Source: Curvularia sp. ZM96
Lineage: Eukaryota > Ascomycota > Dothideomycetes > Pleosporales > Pleosporaceae
Assembly: GCA_022457065.1 (NCBI GenBank)
Contig: JAJGBQ010000008.1
Span: 496,001-560,000, forward strand
Direction: 5' to 3'
DNA length: 64,000 nucleotides
The position numbers and the translations under genes are program-made. Of this stretch, positions 1 to 10,976 are shown in pieces. Every line of letters starts with the position of its first letter. The first letter of the stretch is position 1. The notes under the pieces are model-generated. The model was not told the DNA's origin. It did not search any database and worked only from the letters and a program-made list of their open reading frames with translations.

Positions 1-1612
1 CCTCCAAAACCTTCTACTAAACAGGACGAGGACTGCCTCTTCTTGGATGTCTATGTTCCTCAATCCACGTGGGATAAAGGTCAAGTTGGCCAAAAGGATA
101 CGCCCGTCGTCGTTTGGATTTTCGGCGGTGCATATGAATTCGGTGCGAAGTCAGCATTTGGGCCCAAGATACCATTCTATCAGGGCGACGGAGTTATTGC
201 TGCTGCAAGAAACTATTCCGACGACGTAATCTTCGTGGCTGCAAACTATCGTCTTGGAGCATTTGGATGGCTAGCAGGTACCACGGTAGAAACCCGGGCT
301 ACAGCAAATGTTGGCCTGTATGATCAGCGTCTGGTGTTTGAATGAGTTCGGGAATACATTGGTCTGTTCGGCGGCGACAAGAACCAGCTGTCAGCGTGGG
401 GAGAATCGGCAGGTGGAGCATCCATTCTGCACCATCTAATTGCAAATGGAGGCCAGCAAGATCCACTATTCCAACGTGCGTTTGTCCAAAGTCCAGGCTT
501 TCAATGGAAATGGGATCGGAAGGGCACGCTGGAAGAGACTTTCCAGAATTTTACGAGGCTATCAGAGTGCAAAGATGTGGGTGATTTTGACTGCCTCGTG
601 AAGGCAGACGTGAAATTACTGCAATCAGCGAATCAGAAATTGTTTGACGAAAGCTGGGATCAAGGGCTGTTCCCGGTTGGACCATCAATCGATGGTACCT
701 TGATCAAAGAGTTGCCCGCGACTGCGTACAAAGAAGGTGAGTACAAGCCCCGAATATACAGCGCTCTGGATGAGTACCTTCTGATCCCGGTCACTTATAG
801 GACGATACTGGAAAGGTCTGAAGACGCTCGCAACATCTCATGTCAGGAAAGAGGCAAACAACTTCACCCCAAATTAGGTTCAAACCGAAAGAGATTTTGA
901 CGAATTCCTTAAGCTTCTATTCCCCGATCCATCTCTCGACAGCGTGCGGGATGTAATTACGAAGCAGTACCCATCCCCAAGTTACAGCGACCAAACAGAA
1001 CTACTAGGCCGACTAATCTCCGACACAGCCTTCTTATGCAACACACGGCAGGTATAGGACGCATACAGGAACCAGCTACCCGTGTACATGATGTACTACG
1101 ACTTCCTATTGGGGGCTGCCATCCATGCAAGCGACTTGTTACCAACGTTCTACATACCAATGTTTGACGTAAAAGCTTTCCTGAAAAACTACGTATGCGT
1201 CAAAAAGGGAGATACGTTGCTTGAATTCTACGCAGCCATTATGAAGCAACTAGCCCCGCTATATCAGTCGTACCTCGGTGACCTAGCTGTGTATGGGGAC
1301 CCGAACCACCATCCCAAGCCGTGCCCGGACAACCAAGGAAAGCCGTGCTCCTGGACGCCAGCTCAGCCAGACACGAGTACCGGTCGGTTGGAGTCGGTGT
1401 TTCGTGTACAACAAGCCCCTTTCTTTGACCCCAATTCAACAGACGAGTTGACTGGATCGAAGACTTGTGACTTTTGGACAAGAGTAGCGGCGAACATCAG
1501 TCTGGCGACGCGGGAGGATAGCCTGCAAAGTCTACAAAGTCTGCAACAGGTATTCAAGGAGGAGGGTACACTCGGCGACCGATTTTTGGGCAGAATTAGT
1601 GAGTTTCTATAG
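1..1612 (+). pseudogene. Type-B carboxylesterase/lipase pseudogene (5' end outside window)
   Basis: The reading frame is open from base 1. It carries the family signature EDCLFLDVYVP at once, then an oxyanion-type WIFGGAYEFG, NVGLYDQR and the nucleophile elbow GESAGG. A phase-1 intron with a GTGAGT donor fits at 737-800; splicing it gives the continuous stretch KEGRYWKGLKTLATSHVRKE. Three in-frame stops interrupt the coding frame: TGA 343-345 (where the family has Trp in EWVRE), TAG 875-877 (again at a family Trp) and TAG 1055-1057. The frame otherwise runs to TAG 1610-1612 and keeps LLPTFY and YGDPN. The enzyme family hydrolyses carboxylic esters with a Ser-Glu/Asp-His triad and is often secreted; the signal peptide, if any, lies outside the window. 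Stops at Trp codons fit G-to-A decay, but sequencing error cannot be excluded for any single one. Confidence 0.85.
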
Positions 1613-1660
1613 ATGCTGTTTGCTTGAACCATCAGGTATGTGAGCATCTAACCAATATGA

Positions 1661-1687
1661 GGCGCGAATCGGGGTCCGATTCACGCC
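1661..1687. repeat. Short palindrome after the esterase pseudogene
   Basis: A 27-base stretch reads GGCGcGAATCGG, a short loop, then CCGATTCaCGCC, so the two sides pair over about 11 positions. The preceding bases ACCAATATGAGGCG (1651-1664) recur at 13830-13843, which suggests a decayed dispersed repeat. It could equally be a local hairpin without function. Confidence 0.4.
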
Positions 1688-1921
1688 ATAATAGGCTTAG
1701 CGTTAGGGTTTTATATATAAATTGAGTAATTGATAACTCTTAGTTTACGAATTCTGATACCCTATTACTGATGGGACAGTTCCAGTCACATGGCTACTTC
1801 CATGAAAACTTGAGCTGCTTATTATATGCTTTATAAATTTATATCGAGAACACTTTGGACTATACTTATACGTAATAGTAAGATAAATGGTATATAACTA
1901 ACATATATTTAAAGTATAGAG

Positions 1922-2482
1922 ACAGCCGAAGACTTTGTCAAAGCCATTCGCGTCCTTGGCCCTGCATTTTACGAGTCAGGGTATAATAAACTCATTGTTG
2001 GAGCTTTCACATCCAAGCTTGTGGCAAACGGTGTCTTTACGATCAACAATAGGGGCTTGTATCTCATTATAATAAAAGATACTAGTAGCAGCTTTATTAA
2101 GGTTTGTTTTACTCCGTGCGAGCAGCAATTCTAAACCACTTAACGCCATGTGACAGGCTTCGAAGCTTCAGTCACGACAGACAAATTCACCATCAGCGGC
2201 GGAGATCTACAATTGATTAACAAATACAACTAGCATGATACATTGTCTCTTCGAATTCGTTACCTTCGCGGTAATGCGAACTATCTAGGGGACTCTAAAA
2301 CTAGCCAGTCTATTGCCGTTCTTTTTAAACATAGCTTAGAAGCTATTAATATTAGTGCGAATGAAGACTCTTACATGATCAAATTTACTAACACAGAGAG
2401 CAAGAAAGTCAAAGTGTGGATCGCGCAGGTAGAGAATAACAACACGCACCTGTCATCGTATACGACTAGCGTCGAGGCATAA
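1922..2482 (+). pseudogene. Spliced gene relic of unknown family
   Basis: A 60-codon open stretch (1922-2101) with protein-like composition (AEDFVKAIRVLGPAFYESG...) ends exactly at a GTTTGT donor. A 54-bp intron (2102-2155) with a CTAAAC branch-like site and ACAG acceptor joins it in phase 0 to a second exon, GFEASVTTDKFTISGGD. That exon meets TAG at 2231-2233 but stays open and protein-like for another 83 codons, to 2480-2482. An intron acceptor (TATAG, ending 1919) may also precede 1922, so the first exon is missing or unrecognised. I do not recognise the family. The phase match supports a real former gene; the stop suggests it is dead, or that the gene ends at 2233. Confidence 0.4.
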
Positions 2483-3208
2483 CAAGAACTGAGTGTCACA
2501 CAGGCAATATCCCAGATCACTTGGATAGCGTGAGGGCATCTAAATGGGGAGATTTGTGACAGTAGTAGCATCAGATCGACGATGAGGGTATCTTGTCATT
2601 AAGTTCACGCTATCTTTTATTCGATCCTAATGCATGTACTTCATTCCATTGAACATATTTTGGTAAAAATGACATGTGAATGCAGCCTAATACAAATGCC
2701 ATCTAAGACAGCGTGTAGCTTTCTAGTCTTTACGATAGTGCTGCGAGCGAGCTCAGTCCACCTTATCAAGACATGGTAGACTAACTTACTCGATGTCGAA
2801 AACAGGCGAGGATCAGCGTAGCTACATCACTCAGCTCAGCTGAAGCTTAGGCTAGTGGGTAGTTTGTGTCTGTCACAAGATTCCAAGTTGTTGGAAGTTA
2901 TGGGGCTTACTAACTCGCGCGTTTGCATTCAGCTGCGGCTGTCGACTAGGCACCGTTCCGTTCCGTTCCATGGGTCGACACGCTTATTCGATGCCATTAT
3001 GATGCATCGCCATATATGAAGTAACGTGTCAAAACGACTTTACGACGCTAAAATGCGGCTTCTCCGAGGGGCTGTACTCCCGTTTCTCCGCCCCTAGTAT
3101 TATGGCGACTGCTATCTATTAGACAGCGTTTGCACTTATGGCAAGGGTCTTAGTGTGGCGTATTCAGGTTACTAAACGTCGCTAGGTACAATTACTAGAC
3201 AAATGTAC
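2483..3208. other. Intergenic region, no gene recognised
   Basis: No open frame of convincing composition, RNA gene or complete repeat was seen. The stretch holds only short random frames. Confidence 0.5.
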
Positions 3209-3260
3209 TAACGTACCTCACGGGTTCGCGGTCCACCTAAAACCCCACCAAAAATCCGAT
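3209..3260 (+). repeat. Extra left terminus of a pogo-A-like element
   Basis: TA followed by ACGTACCTCACGGGTTCG (3211-3228), then ACCCCACCAAAA (3242-3253), repeats the outer part of the pogo A terminal repeat at 3405. It has one copy of the ACGGGTTCG motif instead of two and diverges after it. No matching right end was found before 3405. It is therefore a truncated second element, or the outer end of a nested insertion. AT-rich sequence without genes fills 3261-3402. Confidence 0.55.
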
Positions 3261-3404
3261 TTGACAGGGGTCTGTATCTCGATAATTAGTAGATAGAATA
3301 ACTAGTTTAAAAAATTTAAATAATGGTTGCATCTATATAAATATTAGTTAACTAGTTATTTGATATCTATTAACTACTTATCTCTTAATAAGCTATTTTA
3401 GTTA

Positions 3405-5266
3405 ACGTACCTCACGGGTTCGTGCAACACACGGGTTCGTGCAACACTTTTGCCAAGACCCCACCAAAACCACTACCCCACTCTAATGTCGCAACAACAA
3501 CAGCAAATAGAGCCCTCTATTGAATGTCAAATACAGCTTGCTCTCCAAGCTCTCAAACAAGACGCGAATCTCTCTCTACGACGCGCTGCAGCTATCTTTA
3601 ACGTGACTCCATCAACACTAAGTCGACGACGCGTAGGACAGACTCCACAGGGGGATCGCTGGCCTAAATCAAAGAGTCTTACCAAGCTTGAGGAGGACGT
3701 GGTTGTTGAATATATACTTGAGCTAGTTACGCGTGGATTTCCCCCTAGACTCGCAGACGTGGCTAGTATGGCCAATTCCTTGCGTGCTCAGCGCAATTTG
3801 GACCAGGTTGGACAAAACTGGCCCAGCACGTTCGTCAAACGCCGATCTGAACTCGTGACGCGGTTTAATCGCAAGTACGACCATAAGAGAGCCCTCTGCG
3901 AGGATCCTGAGGTTATTCGAGCCTGGTTTAACTTAGTAGCTAACATGAAAGCTAAGTATGGTATCCAGGATGACGACACGTTCAATTTTGATGAGACGGG
4001 CTTCATGATGGGCCAGATTGCCCCTGTAGCTGTTGTCACGGCTTCAGAAAGACGTGGACGGCCCAAGACTATCTAGCCAGGCAATAGAGAGTGGGCGACG
4101 GTCATCCAGGGCATTAATGCGACCGGGTGGACGATTCCGCCCTTCATCATCCTTAAGGCGCGCCACCACCTCTCTAGCTGGTACAAGGACGGCGATATAC
4201 CCCAGGACTGGGCTATTGGAGTCTCTGAGAACGGCTGGACGACTAATGAGCTTGGTCTTGCATGGCTAAAGCACTTTGATGAGCATACAAAGATAAAGAA
4301 GGTGGGCGCCAACCGCCTGCTCATTATTGACGGCCATGAGAGCCACAACTCTCTAGATTTCCAGAAATACTGCAAAGACAACTCTATCATCACTATTTGC
4401 ATGCCTCCGCACTCGTCTCACCTCTTACAGCCCCTTGATGTGGGCTGTTTTGCCCCTTTGAAGCAGGCCTATGGGCGCCAAGTCGAATCGCTCATGCGCA
4501 CCCAGATCAGTCACGTCACAAAACAAGAGTTCCTATCTTGCTTTAAGCGGGCTTTTGACGCATCATTCACTGCTAGTAACGTCCAAGGAGGCTTTCGAGG
4601 CGCTGGATTGGTCCCATTTGACCCAGAACGGGTCATATCCGCCCTTGATATCAAGTTACGCACTCCATCACCCCTACCTGTCGACAACCAGCCCTGGGTG
4701 TCGCAAACCCCTAGCAATACCCTAGAATTAGGGTCGCAATCGACGCTGGTGAAGCAGAGGCTTCAGAGACATATAGATAGTTCACCAACGTCTATTGTGG
4801 AGGCCTTTGAGAAGGTCTCAAAGGGGGCAGCTATCATTGCGCACAAGTTAGTGTTGGCCCAAAAGGAGATAGCTGAGCTTAAGGCAGCAAATGAGGCCGC
4901 AACGCGACGAAAATCGCACAAAAGAAGGCGGGTTCAGGCAGAGGGGTCCTTAACAGTTGAAGATGGGGCGCGCTTATCCGCTCTTCAGGACTTTGGAGCG
5001 CGTAGTGATGGGAAGAAGTCAAAGAAGCAGAAGCGCGCTGAAGTAGGTGAACCATCTCAAAGGCGGTGTGGACGGTGCAATAGGACTGGGCATAATGCGC
5101 GAACGTGCAAGCAGGTAGCAGAAGTAGATTAAGAATAATATATTGTATTGCTTTGCACTATACAGGTCCAAAGTGGGCTGTTTTGGGCCATAATGTGGTG
5201 GTTTTGGTGGGGTCTTGGCAAAAGTGTTGCACGAACCCGTGTGTTGCACGAACCCGTGAGGTACGT
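3405..5266 (+). mobile_element. Fot/pogo-type DNA transposon A, 1.86 kb, terminal repeats intact
   Basis: The ends ACGTACCTCACGGG...CCCGTGAGGTACGT are inverted repeats of about 65 bp. They are flanked by TA at 3403-3404 and 5267-5268, the target duplication expected for Tc1/mariner/pogo elements. Inside each terminal repeat the 17-bp unit ACGGGTTCGTGCAACAC occurs twice in tandem, probably a doubled transposase site (inference). The interior holds one transposase frame in the same orientation. Both ends are well preserved, so the element could be mobilised in trans even though its own transposase has a stop. Confidence 0.9.
3486..5132 (+). pseudogene. Pogo-family DDE transposase with one nonsense codon
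   Basis: From ATG 3486 the frame encodes 548 codons before the terminal TAA. It is broken only by TAG 4074-4076, just after RRGRPKTI; a Gln codon (CAG) would fit there and CAG-to-TAG is a RIP-type change. Domains in order are a psq-type HTH (about residues 15-60, RRAAAIFNVTPSTLSRR), a CENP-B-type HTH (about 65-140, WPSTFVKRRSEL), and a DDE_1 core with FNFDETGFMMG, LLIIDGHESH and LLQPLDVGCF supplying the three acidic residues. A coiled basic region follows, with a C-terminal CCHC knuckle CGRCNRTGHNARTC. The family cuts and pastes its element into TA sites. The upstream TTG-initiated extension overlaps the terminal repeat and was not used. Confidence 0.88.
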
Positions 5267-5399
5267 TAATTAAGAAAGTTATCTGTATCCAAATCCCACA
5301 ACTTTCTTACAGAGATTAGAAGAAATAGCAGGCCGATCCTGCTTCTGGGATGCAAGCATTTCGGTATAGTGTTAACGACACGTGCGAGTGGTTAGATGA

Positions 5400-5591
5400 T
5401 CATTTCTGAGGACGGTAGGGTACGTAGCGTATGCTCTTTCGTACAGAGCAAGGAACTCGTCATATCGATGTTGACCTGCGAGGAGATGGGCAAGGCGGTG
5501 CCGCTCATCAGCGTGTATGGGTGCTCAGGTCCGAGCACCTTCTCGCGCCGCGCCAGCGTCTGCCTGTTCATCGACTCGGCCTGATCGTACA
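5400..5591 (-). pseudogene. TPR (kinesin-light-chain type) repeat relic split by LINE copy 1
   Basis: On the minus strand about 5480-5590 reads YDQAESMNRQTLARREKVLG then PEHPYTLMS. This is the TPR_12 repeat consensus of fungal NB-ARC/TPR receptors. The frame loses likeness to TPR below about 5480. The 12 bases 5580-5591 recur at 11077-11088, on the far side of the LINE. Joining the two sides continues the TPR frame upstream, but with TGA and TAG codons, so the gene was already or is now dead. It is a fragment, not a functional receptor. Confidence 0.6.
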
Positions 5592-5973
5592 CACACACAC
5601 ACAATTTATTTACGCCCGGCGGCCGAGCCGAAAGGGCTACTAACGCTAGTCTAACTACACTTTCTCTACTTAGTCTTGGTCTCCTTAGCCCATATGTCTT
5701 CTTTGGCCCGCTTCTTTATATAGCTTATCATCTAAGTCGAAGCCCTTACTTAACACCTTGGCATGCTTCTTCTCTATTTACTGCTATTCCTCGTCAGATG
5801 CTCGTGGGTTAGTGTTGCTGGTGGTAGACTGGCTTAGAGTCGGCATCTCCAAGAGATTCTCTAAGTGTTCAGCGTCCTATCTTCGGCGGCTGAAGCGGTG
5901 TCTACTTCTGTTGCACAAGGCTGCTAATAAGTTTACGTTAGTAGCTAAGGTTTACCTAGTGGTTAGTTAGATA

Positions 5974-8900
5974 TTAGTTTGCATCGAGTCTCCGTGTTGC
6001 TATTGCGAATCGTATCGTCGCTCGCACTGCGTTCATATCTGGCGCCCATTTCGCGTCGTCTGTCGCCGCTTTGCCGCCTAGGTAGAACGATATGTTTCCT
6101 CTATTTATCTGCGTGCACTGCAGCATTTCTATCCGCTGTGTCATCCATTTTCGGCAACGGAATAGAAAGTGCTCTACCGTCTCTGCTGCCTGTCCGCATT
6201 CGCATTGATCTGTCGTTGATGCTTTGATTCGGTGTCGATACGTGTTCAGCTGCGCCATGCCTGTTCTAAGCTGGGCAAGCACGCTGCTCTCTTTCCGCGA
6301 AAGCCCGTCGTAGAGTTGCCGCGTATGCTTTCTGGCAGTGCCGTGTCGATTCGTTTAGAGTATGCTCCCACGTCTACTGGCACCTTCTTAGCTATGCCTT
6401 GCTTACGTGCTATATTGTGCGTAGTTGATCGTATTCGAGGAAGCTGTGTCTGTGGCCTAGTGTTTGGTCTAGTTGCCGTCTTCGCCTCTCGCTTGGCGAG
6501 GCTTGCGAGCTCGCACTCTTCGCTTGCAGGTAACCATAGCACTGTTACCGTGCTACCGTCTCTTCTTAGTGTCTGTACGGTCTTGTAGAACTGGCTGATG
6601 TAACTTTGCCCGGACTGCTGGCGAGGTGTTCTAAGTGTGAGCACAGCAGCTTTGTTCCTTGTTATCAGTGCAATGTTGCGAAACTTTAGCTTTGGCAGCC
6701 TGCTCAGCGCCTCGGCCATTGCTGCCAGCTCTGCCGCATAAGGGTTCTGTTCCTCTCTCTTGCCCAAGGTGACGGAGAAAGATTGTTTTTCCTTGTTCTG
6801 TATGTTGCTCGCGCCTCCCATTCCGACTACTCCGTTCCGCGACGAGCTGCTTACGGCGATGCGTACCGCCCAGTTCCCCTCGAGTTTCTGTGCCGCGTTC
6901 TCGACTACGGTCTGCACTCTCTTCTCCCATGGTGCCAGGACGCACGGCCGGATCGTCTCCATCTGCTCCATTTCTATGTCCTTGAGCGCTTCTGCCACCT
7001 GGAACAGCGGCGAGCGGTACTGTCTTCTGAACTTTCGCATCCGCGACGTGTTTCTCCGCAGTGGGTTCGTCTCCGGCAGTGCGTGGATGTCGGTCCACAG
7101 CTTGACTGCCCGTTTCCAGAACCGCTCTTGGGCACTTGGGATGTGCGCCTCTGCCTCTGCCACCCATGTCGCCACGGTGAGAAACGTCCCTACGATCGCT
7201 TGTGCACCTATTCTTTGCACCCTGTTAATGGGTCTCACGAGCTTGTCTTTGCAGGCATGCATCCACACGTTCGACGCGTAGTCTACTGTCGGCGCGACTG
7301 TCGCTGTGAACAGCTGTCGTGCCACTGTGGGTGAGAGCCCTCGCAGCCTCCTGAGCTCCAACACTGCTTCCAGTCCCTTCGCGGCTGCTCTTGCAATGTG
7401 CTTGTGGTACTTCAGCCTGGCGTCCATGAGCACGCCGAGTATCTTGACGTGGTCTTTGGGCGATACGCTCTGCCCCTTAATGACGAAGGGCTCGGTGGCA
7501 CTCTTGTACGCCTTGCGCGTAAAGTGGATAACGGCCGTCTTATCTGCTTCAAACGTCGCTCCGCTTCTCCGTTCCCAGTCTAGTGCGTCTTGGATAATGG
7601 CGTTGATGCCCTCTCTATTGCTTTGCGCCGTCGGGCCTGTGACCCACGCAGTGAAGTCATCAACGAACGCGATCGCGCCTCCATACGTGTCGATAGGTCG
7701 CTGCACGAGATCGGCGTTGAAGAAGAGAAACAGAATTGGCGATAGCGGCGACCCTTGCGGCAGACCTGCTTGTGGCAGTTCTTGGACCTTAGAAGCCTGC
7801 CCGTTAACCAGAATTGAAGCTGTGCGCTCTGAGCAGAATGCCTCTATCCACCTCAGCAGCTTCTGTGGTATGCCTCGTGCTTTCATCCTCTGCAGCAGTC
7901 TTTCCTTACACACCCCGTTGTACGCCCCTTGACATCGAAGCTAATCAGGCTGACTGTCCGGCGGCCTCGCCACGCAGTATAAATTTGTTCTTGTAGCAGC
8001 ACTAGTGCTTGCTCGGCCGATCGCTGCTTGCGTGCTCCGAAGTGGTTGGTGGGTAGAAGCCCGTGTGTCTCTACCATGTGCGAGATCCTCTCTGCCACCA
8101 CAGACTCTAGCACTTTGCCTAGAGTGGCTAACAGTGAGATCGGCCTCCATGCTTTTGCGATAGTGTAGTCTTCCTTGCCTGGCTTCTTGAGCGGTATAAT
8201 CCTGGCGTGTCTCCATTGGCTAGGCAGCACTCCCTCCTCTAGCGACTGTCGGAATAGCGCAAGCACGTGGTCTTTCACTACCGGCCAGACCTGCTTCCAC
8301 ACTACGACAGGCAGTCCGTCGTCTCCAGGTGCTTTCCATGACTTGGCGGCGTGCAACTGCCTTTCCACCTCTTCGAGCGTGATGGTCGGCATTGCCACAG
8401 GTGCTCTCTGTGGCCTGGCTCCCTCGTCGTCGATGCTGCTGGGAAGTGGAGGGAAGAAGGTGCTGAGCAGCTCCTCAGCTTGTTCTTCATAGTCGCTCGT
8501 AGTCGTACCGTCCGTTCTGCGAAGCGCTGGGACTGTCCCGAACGCCTCGTTGCCCGCCTTCAAGTACTTGGCCGCGTTCCAGATGTTGTCATTGTCCGCC
8601 AGGAAGTCGTCCCAGTGTTTTCTCTTCTGCTGTCGAATGGCATCATGGTACTGCTTCGATGCTCCTTTTGCCGTCTCCTCTAGGTCCGGCCTGGCAACAC
8701 CTGACCGTCTCGCGGCTCTCGCTTGGTTCCTCCAGTGCGTGTAGATGCGGCGTAGCTGTGTCAGATCCTGCGTCCACCACCTCTTCGCGTATGGTGACGG
8801 CTTAGCCCTAGGTGTTAGTGCGTGCACCGCCTCCAGCACCGCCGCCATCAGTCTATCGGTCCTCTGCTGCGTCGTACCCGCTGGTGGGGTCACGCTGAGC

Positions 8901-9703
8901 GCTCTGGCGATCCTGTCGTTGATTGCTTTCCACGGTGCGTTCTTGAGCAGAAGCCGCTCTTGCTGCTGCACCACTGGCACGGAGCTATCAAAGACTGTCT
9001 CGATCATTCGGTGGTCGGAGCCGTGCTCGGTGTCGTGGGCGGCGCATCTCAGCACCGTGTCTGCCAGCTCTTTTGACGCTAGCACTAAGTCAATTGTCGT
9101 CTCGTACTCTCCGCACTGCCATGTCTTGGTGCCGCGCGGGAGCAGGCTGCTGAGCGCGTGTTCCGTCATCAGATCGATGATCGGGTCTGCCTCGCCCTGT
9201 CTGACCAGCGTCACATCCTCTCCTCCCCACAGCTGGTCGTGCTGATTGAAGTCGCCAGCCAGCACCACGTCTACTACTGTGCCGGCCCTTCGTCTCGTCT
9301 CCGTGATTACTTTGTACATCTTATTGCATGCGTCTTGCAGCGCTTGCCGGTCTCCTCCTGGTATGTACACTGACACCACCAACACCCGACGCTCGTGTAG
9401 CCGGATAATCGCTGCTGTCAAGTCCGGCGACTCTACCCGCACCTGTTCCGCCTCTATCTCTCTGTTCACCCACAACATGCTCCGTATCGGCCATCTTCCT
9501 TCTCGCCAGGTCGATGGCACCATCTTGGTCCACTTGTGGTGGAGCATGGGCGTCGTCAGCAGCCGACCCTGGATCCTCCGTGCATGTGGCTCCTGGATAG
9601 CTACCACCGACACGTCTTGCAGCTCTTCGTCGTTCATTAAACTCTCGTGTACTTCGCCTTGCTTTCTAACATTAAGCTGGATCACGCGAAATGCTCTATT
9701 CAT
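5974..9703 (-). pseudogene. LINE copy 1 ORF2: endonuclease-reverse transcriptase, two frameshifts
   Basis: Read from ATG 9703. An APE-type endonuclease comes first (VVAIQEPHARR, LAGDFNQHDQLWGG, GSDHRMIE). The RT follows (WRPISLLATLGKVLE, SFDVKG, GLPQGSPLSPILF, and FVDD in place of YxDD). Then come an RNase H-like domain with poorly kept acidic residues and a C-terminal finger CECGQAAETVEHFLFRC. Copy 2 shows a C5 run where copy 1 has C4 (7925-7928), which shifts frame inside the RT. It also has CC where copy 1 has C near 6332, which shifts frame before the finger. There are no nonsense mutations otherwise. The start overlaps the end of ORF1 by 8 bases (ATGAATAG). Confidence 0.88.
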
Positions 9704-10976
9704 GTTGAGGTGGGTATAGCATCCGACAGTTTCTGCTAAACGACTCGTGCGGTCCTCCGCACAGCACGCACTTCATCACTGCTTCGCTGCAGCTCTTGTG
9801 GTGGTGGCCATCTTTCGCGCATCTCCCGCATCTCTGCACCTTTCGACACTGATACGCTTTGTGGCCGAGCTCCTGGCAGTTGTAGCACTGCCCTGGCCGT
9901 GGTCGCTGCTCAAATGCGCTTGTTGTGCCGGACTCTCCGCCCGCGTGGAAGAAGCCTTCTGCGATGAGCCTCCTTGCGTCACTTTTCTTAGTCACGTACA
10001 CCACCATAGATCCGTACGCCTTCGGGATGTCTCTCTTGCTAAGCCACGCAATCTTGGCGACTGTCGTTCCATTCTCCTCGCCAAAAGCTTCTGCTGCTCC
10101 CGCTCTAATCTCATTTTTCTCGTCCAACACTGCTGTTCTCTTAACATTGTCAATCTTGACTGGGTAGAGTTCATCGCGCAGCACGCGCGAGCCTGCGCCA
10201 ATCTTCTCTGCTGCTCTCTTGACTAGCTGGTGCTCGTCTTCGTCTCTGCACGCGATCCTGATCCGGCTCTGGGTCGCATGGTCGACGGTGACCGCCCGGC
10301 ATCGCCAGTTTTCTCGGTTCTCCATTGTGCGCATCTCTTTTTCAACGGCTTCTCTGACCGTTCCTGCTGATAATCTGCCATTTTCGCCATCTGCCCTGGA
10401 GATGTCTACGGTGACGCTGGGCACGTCGATAGAAGCGAGGTCAGTTCTGTTAGTGTGCTGCTGGCTTACTAGCGGCGCGGCTGTGGCGTTTAGTCCTGCG
10501 GGTACGCCTGTGGACGCTACCTCGGCCCAGGTACGCGTACCAGAGGTTGTTGCTACGAGGTCATCGACGCGTGTCTTTAACTCAGCAATCTCGTCAATAA
10601 GTTTCACATTGTGGTCGATAATAGCTTGCTGATTCTTTCTAATCTCTCTTGTTTCGCGTTCGAGGTTCTGGATCGTTTCACTCTGCTGCTGGATGATCTT
10701 GGTTAACGCGGCAAGTAGATCTTTGTTAGTGGCGGTGCTCTTCCTGGCTTGACGGATAGGTTGGCTGCTTTCGATCTGGATGGTGTCGGAGTCGTCGGCT
10801 GATAGGTCTAGCTGTAATGGTCGCCTGCGGTAGTGTTCGTTTTGCTCGATAGTGTTTCTTGCGTGCCTCTTCAGTGGTGCTGGTAGCTCGGTTGGCAGGG
10901 ATGTCGCTTCGCGGTCGCGGTCGCGTTCAGGGGTCGAGATGGCCATCTCTCTCACTCGTCCAGATCGCAAACTCAT
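9696..10976 (-). CDS. LINE copy 1 ORF1: nucleic-acid-binding Gag-like protein
   Basis: This is a 426-residue frame from ATG 10976; copy 2 starts at the equivalent ATG 48533, which supports this start over the longer frame to 11123. The N-terminal third is basic and polar. A coiled-coil-like stretch follows (residues about 85-140, IIQQQSETIQNLERETREI). The C-terminus has three Cys/His knuckles: CYNCQELGHKAYQC, CGRCAKDGHHHKSC and CVLCGGPHESFSRNC. ORF1 proteins of LINEs bind element RNA and act as chaperones during target-primed reverse transcription. The last codons overlap the ORF2 start, suggesting coupled or leaky translation (inference). The frame is intact and nearly identical to copy 2. 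Confidence 0.88.
   Translation of the reverse strand: MSLRSGRVREMAISTPERDRDREATSLPTELPAPLKRHARNTIEQNEHYRRRPLQLDLSADDSDTIQIESSQPIRQARKSTATNKDLLAALTKIIQQQSETIQNLERETREIRKNQQAIIDHNVKLIDEIAELKTRVDDLVATTSGTRTWAEVASTGVPAGLNATAAPLVSQQHTNRTDLASIDVPSVTVDISRADGENGRLSAGTVREAVEKEMRTMENRENWRCRAVTVDHATQSRIRIACRDEDEHQLVKRAAEKIGAGSRVLRDELYPVKIDNVKRTAVLDEKNEIRAGAAEAFGEENGTTVAKIAWLSKRDIPKAYGSMVVYVTKKSDARRLIAEGFFHAGGESGTTSAFEQRPRPGQCYNCQELGHKAYQCRKVQRCGRCAKDGHHHKSCSEAVMKCVLCGGPHESFSRNCRMLYPPQHE

Noticed and set aside
3450..3485. Upstream start for the pogo A transposase
   Set aside because: It begins at TTG inside the terminal repeat; ATG 3486 is the first standard start.
5589..5602. AC repeat as an independent microsatellite
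   Set aside because: The same AC run is at the same place in all three LINE copies, so it is the element's 3' tail.
6760..7334. Long plus-strand frames opposite LINE ORF2
   Set aside because: They are antisense shadows of a well-recognised RT gene and repeat in the same way in copy 2 (44316-44837).
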